From Mesonia sp. HuA40 (GTDB taxonomy: Bacteria; Bacteroidota; Bacteroidia; Flavobacteriales; Flavobacteriaceae): 64,000 nt of DNA. The stretch spans positions 1 through 64,000 of the forward strand of contig NZ_VRLT01000005.1 in assembly GCF_008017835.1 (NCBI RefSeq), given 5' to 3'. Under the pieces are notes generated by a model that was not told the DNA's origin, did no database searches, and was given only the letters and a program-made list of their open reading frames with translations. Numbering within the stretch: the first letter of the stretch is position 1; each line of letters opens with the position of its first letter. Shown piece after piece: positions 54,679-61,989 of this stretch. The position numbers were made by a program, and so were the translations under genes.

Positions 54679-55920
54679 TCAGTCGAACTTTATCGCCTTC
54701 ACCGGGTTTATTCTCGCAATTAATATACTAGGTATTAAAAGCATAAATAAACAAAGTAAAAGTGTACCAAAATTTATTAGTACTACGTAATTCCAATTTA
54801 GAAATACAGGTGCTTCGGTAACATAATAGGTTTCTGGGTTGAGGGCAATCAGCTTAAAATGTTTTTGAATAACCAACAAACCAATACCAATTACATTACC
54901 CCAAAATAAACCCTTTAGTATTAAATAGGCGGCGTTATAAAGGAATATTTTACGGATACTCCAATCTGTTGCGCCCAAGGCCTTAAGCATTCCAATCATG
55001 GGGGTTCTTTCTAGTATGAGTACCAGTAAAGCTGTTATCATATTAATGCCTGAAACCAAAATCATAATTCCAATAATAAGTCCGATATTAAAATCGAATA
55101 AGGCCAACCACTCAAAAATTGAAGCATATTCTTGCTGAATGCTAACGGCATCTAAGAAAGAACTAATGTGTTCATAAATTGCTCTTCCCTTTTGGGGAAG
55201 CTCTTTAAAGTTATCTACAAACACCTCAAAATAACCAATTTGATTAGCATCCCATTTATTTAAACGTTGTATTTGGGTAATATCGGCTAGTAAAAAAGTT
55301 TCGTCAAATTCCTGAAAGCCAGAATTGTATATTCCTACCACTTCAAACGCCACTAAGCGAGGGCGTTTTTGATTTTCATCATTCATAAAATAGACCACCA
55401 CTTGATCATCTAACTCAAATTTCAATCGCTTGGCAAGATAAGAAGAGATTAGAATTTCTTTACTATTGGGTGCGTTTGCTTTATATTGGGGCAATCTTCC
55501 AGACACCAAATACTCTTCAAAATACGTCCAGTTATAATCTTGACCTACCCCTTTGACTACAATTCCTTCAAAAGTTTCGGCGGTACGTATGACCCCATAT
55601 TTGGTAGCTACTGCCTGAATGTGTTTTATACCATCAATTTGATTAAAATCGGGGTAAAATTCTTGATGCTTATCGATAGGAATAACCGAAATCTGTGCGT
55701 CTGTATTATTAATACTGCTTATTTTAACATGCCCATTAAATGCCGCTATTTTATCGCGGATCTTTTGCTGTAGCCCCACACCTGTAGCCACGGCAACCAA
55801 CATCATAACCACTCCTACTGCAATTGCAGTAACCGCTATTTTAATAATTGGTGCAGATATACTACTTTTATAATCTTTAGCACCGATAAGGCGCTTACTT
55901 ATAAAAAATTCGAAATTCAA
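54679..55920 (-). CDS. FtsX-like ABC transporter permease (LolC/LolE type)
   Basis: Probably moves lipoproteins from the inner membrane toward the outer membrane, with an ATPase encoded elsewhere. The 413-residue protein has a first helix (about 30-50), a long MacB-like periplasmic domain, and three C-terminal helices with the family segment LVSGINMITALLVLILERT. I start it at TTG 55920 (NFEFFISKRLIGAKDY). The open frame extends to TTG 55941, but that would overlap the divergent gene and add only basic residues. Start choice is uncertain. Confidence 0.87.
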   Translation of the reverse strand: MNFEFFISKRLIGAKDYKSSISAPIIKIAVTAIAVGVVMMLVAVATGVGLQQKIRDKIAAFNGHVKISSINNTDAQISVIPIDKHQEFYPDFNQIDGIKHIQAVATKYGVIRTAETFEGIVVKGVGQDYNWTYFEEYLVSGRLPQYKANAPNSKEILISSYLAKRLKFELDDQVVVYFMNDENQKRPRLVAFEVVGIYNSGFQEFDETFLLADITQIQRLNKWDANQIGYFEVFVDNFKELPQKGRAIYEHISSFLDAVSIQQEYASIFEWLALFDFNIGLIIGIMILVSGINMITALLVLILERTPMIGMLKALGATDWSIRKIFLYNAAYLILKGLFWGNVIGIGLLVIQKHFKLIALNPETYYVTEAPVFLNWNYVVLINFGTLLLCLFMLLIPSILIARINPVKAIKFD

Positions 55921-55929
55921 TTTTAGCTT

Positions 55930-57156
55930 ATGTTTTTTCAATTGGTCAAAAATACACTTTTTCTTGCGGTTTTAGGTCTGGTTTCTTGTCAGGCTCAAAC
56001 AAATTCAGAAAAACAAACCAACAATTCCGAGCGCCCGGCTTCACCCTCAAAAACTTTAGTGGTAGGCGCCAACCAAACTCAGGCTTATTTTAATCAACTT
56101 AAAGGTAAACGTATCGGTATAGTAGGGAATCAGACCTCGGTTATATTTAAGGAAAACGGAGCGTATAATCATTTGGTCGATAGCTTATTGGCACATAATT
56201 TTAATATTGTTCGTGTTTTCTCACCCGAGCATGGTTTTAGAGGTAAGGCAGATGCAGGTGAGCAAGTAAAAAACGGTATTGATACAAAAACGGGACTACC
56301 CATCATTTCCCTATATGGAAAAAACAAAAAACCCACTCTAGCTCAACTAGAAGGTATAGATTTACTCATTTTTGATATACAAGATGTAGGCACACGGTTT
56401 TACACTTATATTTCAACTTTGCATTATGTATTAGAGGCTGCAGCCGAAAATAATATTGCTGTTCTGGTTCTCGATAGGCCAAATCCCAATGGCGCTTATG
56501 TAGACGGTCCCGTTTTAGAACTACAACATAAAAGTTTTGTTGGGATGCATCCTATACCTGTTGTTCACGGTATGAGTATAGGCGAATATGCCCAAATGAT
56601 TATAGGCCAAAATTGGCTCGAAAAAGGCGTAAAACCCGAATTGAAAGTTATTCCAGTAAAAAATTACAAGCGCCAAGACTCATATACACTACCTATAAAA
56701 CCTTCGCCAAACCTCCCCAACGCTCAGGCTATAAAACTATACCCTAGTCTTTGTTTTTTTGAAGGCACTCAGGTGAATGCAGGGCGTGGTACCGCCTTGC
56801 AATTCCAAGTTTTTGGTTCACCTTTTTTATCCAAAAACTATTTTGATTATTCCTATACCCCCAAAGCTAATGAAGGGGCCAAAAATCCAAAACACAAAGG
56901 CCAATTGTGCTACGGAAAAAACTTATCAACTATTACACCCCTAAATAAAATACAATTGAATTGGTTAATAGAGGCCTATGAAAATACTGCCGATAAAAGT
57001 AAATTCTTTAACTCTTTTTTCACCAAGTTAGCGGGCACTACAAAATTACAATCTCAAATCGAAACAGGTTTAAGCCCAGAAGCCATTCGCAAAACTTGGA
57101 AACCTGCACTTGAAGAATTCAAGAAAATGAGAGCTAATTATTTGATTTACGAATAG
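55930..57156 (+). CDS. DUF1343 family exo-beta-N-acetylmuramidase (NamZ-type) lipoprotein
   Basis: By family, removes N-acetylmuramic acid from the non-reducing ends of peptidoglycan fragments, for recycling or feeding. The 408-residue protein has a lipoprotein signal with lipobox LVSC. The DUF1343 pattern follows: KGKRIGIVGNQTS, VRVFSPEHGFRGKADAGE, LIFDIQDVGTRFYTYISTL, LDRPNPNGAYVDGP and FEGTQVNAGRGT. ATG 55930 is used; TTG 55942 would also leave an adequate signal. The start lies nine bases from that of the divergent permease, so each promoter must lie within the other gene. Confidence 0.92.
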   Translation: MFFQLVKNTLFLAVLGLVSCQAQTNSEKQTNNSERPASPSKTLVVGANQTQAYFNQLKGKRIGIVGNQTSVIFKENGAYNHLVDSLLAHNFNIVRVFSPEHGFRGKADAGEQVKNGIDTKTGLPIISLYGKNKKPTLAQLEGIDLLIFDIQDVGTRFYTYISTLHYVLEAAAENNIAVLVLDRPNPNGAYVDGPVLELQHKSFVGMHPIPVVHGMSIGEYAQMIIGQNWLEKGVKPELKVIPVKNYKRQDSYTLPIKPSPNLPNAQAIKLYPSLCFFEGTQVNAGRGTALQFQVFGSPFLSKNYFDYSYTPKANEGAKNPKHKGQLCYGKNLSTITPLNKIQLNWLIEAYENTADKSKFFNSFFTKLAGTTKLQSQIETGLSPEAIRKTWKPALEEFKKMRANYLIYE

Positions 57157-57319
57157 CTTGGGTGTAATTATGGGTAACTGTAAAACTATTAAATTCTATA
57201 AATCTTTATAGTCATCTCGCGTTGATACTTTTTGATGAAAAACACTCGTTCTATTGTAAATAAGTTCGGTCCAGGCCACAATAAAGCTCTATGCTATCTT
57301 GGCGAACAAATTATTCTAT

Positions 57320-57814
57320 TTAAACTTTAATTTTCTCTTTCATCGCCTCAACAATTGCATAAGCGGCCGGACAGATAGCCACATTTTTAAGTGTTAAATT
57401 AGAAATTTGATGAAATTTTTTTCTGTCGGTGTGCGGAAATTCGGCGCAAGCCTTTGGGCGCACTTCATAAATCAAACACGTGTTATCTTCGGCCAGAAAA
57501 GCACAAGGCACCTGCTGCAAAACATAATCTTGATCTTCATCAATACGCAAATAGGTAGCTATAAAATTAGCTGGTTTCATTCTCAAGAATTTCGAAATCC
57601 GATTTATATCTTTATCGGTGAAAAGCGGTCCGGTAGTTTTACAGCAGTTAGCACAATCTAAACAATAATCTTTAGCAAATTCTTCCTCGTGTAAATCTTG
57701 CATCAAGACATCAAGCTGTTTGGGGGGCTTTTTTTTAAGCTTAGCAAAAAACTTTTTGTTCTGCTTATGCTTATCTTTGGCGTTTTTGGGTAGGTTTTTC
57801 AGCAAATCTTCCAT
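57320..57814 (-). CDS. YkgJ family cysteine cluster protein
   Basis: A putative Fe-S or zinc-binding protein of unknown function. The 164 residues from ATG 57814 begin with a lysine-rich stretch. The cluster follows: CLDCANCC, then a CAFLAEDNTCLIYEVRPKACAEFP segment with more cysteines. The frame is open upstream to 57904, but that part overlaps the divergent gene and a -7 element lies at 57819-57826, so the shorter start is taken. The C-terminus ends KEKIKV. Confidence 0.88.
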   Translation of the reverse strand: MEDLLKNLPKNAKDKHKQNKKFFAKLKKKPPKQLDVLMQDLHEEEFAKDYCLDCANCCKTTGPLFTDKDINRISKFLRMKPANFIATYLRIDEDQDYVLQQVPCAFLAEDNTCLIYEVRPKACAEFPHTDRKKFHQISNLTLKNVAICPAAYAIVEAMKEKIKV

Positions 57815-57818
57815 ACCA

Positions 57819-57826
57819 CAAAAGTA
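57819..57826 (-). promoter_or_regulatory. -7 element four bases from the YkgJ-family start codon
   Basis: TACTTTTG on the minus strand matches TAnnTTTG and is followed by four bases and the ATG. This is the same geometry as upstream of prfC. A transcript would be leaderless. No good -33 element is seen, so confidence is modest. Confidence 0.35.
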
Positions 57827-57832
57827 AATGAA

Positions 57833-58558
57833 ATGAAACAAGATAAAACCTATAATCCCGATATTTTTGGAGAAGCCGTTCACGATTATTTTACTAACGG
57901 TCAAGCCGAATCAATTCGCGTTTGGCAAGAAGATTTCGATGAAGATGAAATTCCCACCGCCTATCTTTTTAGAGCTTTCGAGGATATGCTAATTATAGAG
58001 CAAAAAGCGCTTAAAAACAGTTTTGGTCATTGTCTTGATGTTGGTTGCTGCGCGGGCAGTCACTCCTTGTATTTGCAGCAAAAGGGATTAGAAGTTACCG
58101 CCATAGACATTTCTGCTAAAGCTATAGAAGTATGTCGCTTACGCGGAATTAAGGATGCTCAAGTAAAAAGCTTTTTTGAGGTTGAAGAACAATTTGACAC
58201 TATCCTGATGCTTATGAACGGTAGTGGTATTATAGGGAAACTCAATCAATTGGATTCTTTTTTTAAACAGCTTAAAATGATTTTAAAACCTGGTGGACAA
58301 TTGTTAATCGACTCTTCAGATTTGCGGTACTTATATGAAGAAGAAGACGAATCCCTATCAAAAATAACCTCACAAAACTATTATGGAGAGGTTCAATATC
58401 AAATACAATATAAAGAACAAAAAAGCCAGTGGTTTGACTGGCTTTATATCGATTTTGAAAAATTAAAATTAGCTGCTTCGGCTCAAGGATTTTCGTGTAA
58501 ACAATTGGTTGCGGGCGAGCACTATGATTACTTAGCACAAATTACTTATAATAATTAA
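57833..58558 (+). CDS. Class I SAM-dependent methyltransferase
   Basis: A cytoplasmic methyltransferase of unknown substrate. The 241-residue protein has motif I LDVGCCAGSHSLYLQQKG (about 64-81), an acidic strand end VTAIDIS and motif post-II LMLMNGSGIIGKL, with KPGGQLLIDSSD further on. The N-terminal part (NPDIFGEAVHDYFTNGQ) is typical of a Bacteroidota group. Its start is 18 bases from that of the divergent YkgJ gene. It converges on the amidohydrolase gene with a 9-base gap and no visible terminator. Confidence 0.88.
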   Translation: MKQDKTYNPDIFGEAVHDYFTNGQAESIRVWQEDFDEDEIPTAYLFRAFEDMLIIEQKALKNSFGHCLDVGCCAGSHSLYLQQKGLEVTAIDISAKAIEVCRLRGIKDAQVKSFFEVEEQFDTILMLMNGSGIIGKLNQLDSFFKQLKMILKPGGQLLIDSSDLRYLYEEEDESLSKITSQNYYGEVQYQIQYKEQKSQWFDWLYIDFEKLKLAASAQGFSCKQLVAGEHYDYLAQITYNN

Positions 58559-58567
58559 TACTGGCAT

Positions 58568-60190
58568 TTAATATACTTTTTCGCCATTTACATAAGTTGC
58601 CAAAACACGGGTAAGCGGCAACTGCTGCTCATTCACTTTCATCAAATCTTGGTTTACCACAACAAAATCGGCAAATTTTCCCACGGCAATACTGCCTTTT
58701 TCTTGTTCTTCAAAATTAGCATAGGCTGCCCAAATGGTCATTCCTTTTAATGCTTCTTCTCTCGACAAAGCTTGGGTTTTTTGAAATCCGTTGGCCGGAT
58801 AGTTATCCAAGTCTTTTCGAGCTACAGCCGCATAAAAAGTAAGTATGGGGTTTACTTGCTCTATAGGAAAATCGGTTCCTAAAGCTACCAATCCCGCGGC
58901 CTCTAAAAGTTTCTTATAGGCATAAGCATTTTGCAATCGCTTTTCACCTAGCCTATCTTTTGCCCAATACATATCGCTTGTTGCGTGGGTGGGCTGTACA
59001 GACGGAATGATATTTTTATCAAAATAATTAAAATCTTGGGGAGCTACCACCTGCGCGTGCTCAACTCTCCACCTTCTGTTGGGTTTTTCTTTTAAAAGAT
59101 TTTTGTAAGTGCGCAACACCACGGCATTTGCAGAATCTCCTATGGCATGGGTATTCATTTGCCAAGAAGATTGAGAAAGTTTTTGGGCTAGTGCTTTAAA
59201 ATCGTCTATACCAATAAGCATACTTCCATAATGTCCTTTTTTATCGGAGTAAGGCTGTTTTAGCACAGCCCCTCGAGAACCCAAAGCGCCATCGGCAAAA
59301 ACCTTTACAGATCTAAGGTTTAAAAAATCGGTTTTTAGTGGCCCTCGTGCTATAAAATAATCAATCTCCTCTGCATTATTGGCTAGCATAGCATACAGTC
59401 TAACTTTTAGCACCTCTGCCTGTTGCAAACTATCAATCAATTCTATTTTATCTTTGTTTAATCCTGCATCGGCTATACTGGTTAAACCGTTTTCAAAAGC
59501 TATCTTTTGTGCTGCTAGCAAAGCATCAATTTGGTTAGCACGCGTAGACTCTGGAATAATAGCTTGCACCGGCTGCATGGCATTATCTATCAACACTCCT
59601 GTTAATTCTCCTTGGTGCTTTAATAATTGCCCACCTGATATTTCGGTATCGTTATTAAGATTGGCCAATTGCAAGGCTTTTGTATTGGCCAAAAGCGCGT
59701 GCCCATCTATGCGTGTAAGCACCACTGGCGTGTCAGGAAACAAGTCATCTAAAGCTTTGTTTGTAGGAAATTCCTTATTGGGCCAATCGTTTTGATCCCA
59801 ACCCCTTCCTACAATAAACCGGCGTTGTTCTTGCTCTTGAAAAGCTTTTAACTTTTCTAAAACCTCATCAAAACTCTTGGTACCGGTTAGCTCTACCCTT
59901 TGCTGCTGCATTCCTAAGTTATAAAAATGAGCATGTGCGTCAATAAAGCCAGGATAGATGGCTTTGCCTTTGGCATCATAAGATTGCTTGGGTTTATAAC
60001 GCAAATGCAAATCTTCGTAATTTCCCAAGGCCACTATCTTTCCGTCTTTAACAGCAAAACCCTTCACCACATCAAATGAATCATTCACGGTATAAACTTT
60101 GGCATTGCTTACTATTAAATCAACCTCTTCGCGCTGTTGACAGGCGCTAAAAAGTATAAGCATGCAGCAACTAAACAGTATATTCTTCAT
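58568..60190 (-). CDS. Amidohydrolase, YtcJ-like lipoprotein
   Basis: A metal-dependent hydrolase of the amidohydrolase 3 family, presumably acting outside the cytoplasm because it carries a lipoprotein signal (lipobox FSAC, cysteine about 18). The 540 residues include the small beta-sandwich start (VDLIVSNAKVYT) and the metal motif YPGFIDAHAHFYNLG. LTRIDGHALLANTKAL, NTHAIGDSAN, RRWRVEHAQV and VALGTDFPIEQ supply the other family histidines and aspartate. The substrate is unknown. It lies 12 bases after the outer membrane barrel gene, so it is probably co-transcribed. Confidence 0.9.
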   Translation of the reverse strand: MKNILFSCCMLILFSACQQREEVDLIVSNAKVYTVNDSFDVVKGFAVKDGKIVALGNYEDLHLRYKPKQSYDAKGKAIYPGFIDAHAHFYNLGMQQQRVELTGTKSFDEVLEKLKAFQEQEQRRFIVGRGWDQNDWPNKEFPTNKALDDLFPDTPVVLTRIDGHALLANTKALQLANLNNDTEISGGQLLKHQGELTGVLIDNAMQPVQAIIPESTRANQIDALLAAQKIAFENGLTSIADAGLNKDKIELIDSLQQAEVLKVRLYAMLANNAEEIDYFIARGPLKTDFLNLRSVKVFADGALGSRGAVLKQPYSDKKGHYGSMLIGIDDFKALAQKLSQSSWQMNTHAIGDSANAVVLRTYKNLLKEKPNRRWRVEHAQVVAPQDFNYFDKNIIPSVQPTHATSDMYWAKDRLGEKRLQNAYAYKKLLEAAGLVALGTDFPIEQVNPILTFYAAVARKDLDNYPANGFQKTQALSREEALKGMTIWAAYANFEEQEKGSIAVGKFADFVVVNQDLMKVNEQQLPLTRVLATYVNGEKVY

Positions 60191-60202
60191 ACGTTCTTCT
60201 TT

Positions 60203-61948
60203 TTACCAATCAAATTGATAGGTGGCTCCTGCCATAATTTGCAGACCTTGTGTTGGGTAAGCATACCAACGCTCATAATTATCGCCCAGCAGGTTGTTCC
60301 CTCTTAAAAAGAAGCCCCATTGCTCGGTGAATTGATAATCTACGCGTAAATTGGCATCTATAAAAGCGTCTAGCGTTTGGGTTTGTGCACTAGACTCTGG
60401 GGTGCTATTTATGATAAATAAACTATCTTTTCTCTCGCCCATCGCCAACATACTCGCGCTTATTAACCATTTTTGATCAATCGCATAATTTAACATAAGT
60501 TGACTTTCAAATTGTGGTAAATTCCAAGCTTCTGGCTCTCTGTCTTCCCCGTAGCTATAAAAACTTCCGTTTAATTTTAGGTTAAATTGATCGTTAATAT
60601 CCAATTGTAATTCTGCAAATAATTGTAATGTATTTACCTCATCGTAAACCACGCCAAAGCTATTGAAGTATTCGTAACCCTCACGAGAGGTTACGTTTTG
60701 GTTATCTGTGCTATGTTTAAATAAAGCCTTATTCACCTCGTTTTGGTAACTGGCTTTTACATTATAGCTTAAGGCTTCGGTAAATTTACCTTTACCACCT
60801 ACAAAAACATTATATTGTTTATCGGTTGGGGCAACCACCAATGCCGGCGCTACAAACGGATTGTTTTGGGTAAAACCATAATAAGAGTTTTGTTTTAATC
60901 CGCCTTGAGCGCCCCCATAAACCGTAAAGTAATCGCCTGCTAAGCGGTAACTACCACTGACTTTTGGGTAGATATAAAAATTATTTTTCTCGTTTTCAAC
61001 ATCCATACTGTAAACCAGTTCGGCACCTAATTGCACCGAGTAATCTTGATCTGACAAGACGATACGCGGACTAATACTCGAATTCAGGTAAGCGTATTTA
61101 GGCATAAAACTTACATTATTGGGTTGTTCGTCAAAATTACCATTTACATAATCAAATTTTAGCTCTAGGTCTACAGGCATTTGCGTTAAAGGCAGTTCAA
61201 ATTTAGGGGTTAAAACCAATCTATTCTCACCTGCACCCCAATTATCTGCGAAGCGCATATAGCTTAAATCAATAGCTTGAAATACCCCTTCTCCCGTATT
61301 TAAATATGCATCTAGTCCGCCACCTAAATAAGCGTGACCGGTTTCTATACCGTCTAATAAAGGTTCTGGAATAGAAAATTCTTGCGGTAAACCGTACCAA
61401 TTAAAAGACTGGTGTAAAGCATTAATTTGTGTACCCCAGGTAAAACTACGTGTTTCTTGCTCATAACCTAACTTGAGTTGGGTATCATAAAACTCATCAT
61501 CTAAGGCTACTCCGTCTATTCCTCCTTGGGTAGATTGGTGTGTAAAACTTAAATTGAGATCTTGGTAACGACTTAGCGGGATACGTCCGAAAAAAGCAGC
61601 GTCTACATTAAAGTAGTTGCCCACACCCAAAGAAGCATAATTATCAAAACTTGCGGGTAAAGCCTGTTGTTGCACTCGGGCCGCTCTACCCTTTGCTGGG
61701 GTAAAAGTTGAGGCTACTGGAAAAGAATTAATGGTGTAGTTTACTTTTTTCTTTTGTCGCTCGGTAGAATCATTGATTACTGGGTTCTGCTTAATTTTAA
61801 AAGCATCGCTTACCGTGGGCGAATATGGTTTTACAATTATCAAGCGTTCGGTATCTATATCGCCTTGCTCTTCTTTGTCTTCTTGGGCAAAACTTAAGGC
61901 TGTGCTAACAAGGAATAAGCCAATGGATATACCTAATTTAAAACGCAT
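60203..61948 (-). CDS. TonB-dependent receptor-like outer membrane barrel without a plug
   Basis: A predicted outer membrane beta-barrel of 581 residues from ATG 61948, with a signal peptide (ending LSFAQ). A periplasmic stretch of about 90 residues (ERLIIVKPYSPTVSDAFKIK) takes the place of a plug domain. Many alternating strands follow, ending in the aromatic GATYQFDW. Such proteins are often labelled TonB-dependent receptors, but no plug is visible. It lies 41 bases after the TPR gene. The frame is open to 61978; ATG 61948 directly precedes the signal peptide. Confidence 0.82.
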   Translation of the reverse strand: MRFKLGISIGLFLVSTALSFAQEDKEEQGDIDTERLIIVKPYSPTVSDAFKIKQNPVINDSTERQKKKVNYTINSFPVASTFTPAKGRAARVQQQALPASFDNYASLGVGNYFNVDAAFFGRIPLSRYQDLNLSFTHQSTQGGIDGVALDDEFYDTQLKLGYEQETRSFTWGTQINALHQSFNWYGLPQEFSIPEPLLDGIETGHAYLGGGLDAYLNTGEGVFQAIDLSYMRFADNWGAGENRLVLTPKFELPLTQMPVDLELKFDYVNGNFDEQPNNVSFMPKYAYLNSSISPRIVLSDQDYSVQLGAELVYSMDVENEKNNFYIYPKVSGSYRLAGDYFTVYGGAQGGLKQNSYYGFTQNNPFVAPALVVAPTDKQYNVFVGGKGKFTEALSYNVKASYQNEVNKALFKHSTDNQNVTSREGYEYFNSFGVVYDEVNTLQLFAELQLDINDQFNLKLNGSFYSYGEDREPEAWNLPQFESQLMLNYAIDQKWLISASMLAMGERKDSLFIINSTPESSAQTQTLDAFIDANLRVDYQFTEQWGFFLRGNNLLGDNYERWYAYPTQGLQIMAGATYQFDW

Positions 61949-61989
61949 AGAAGTATTGAATTTATGATTATATAACATAGCTATTTTTT

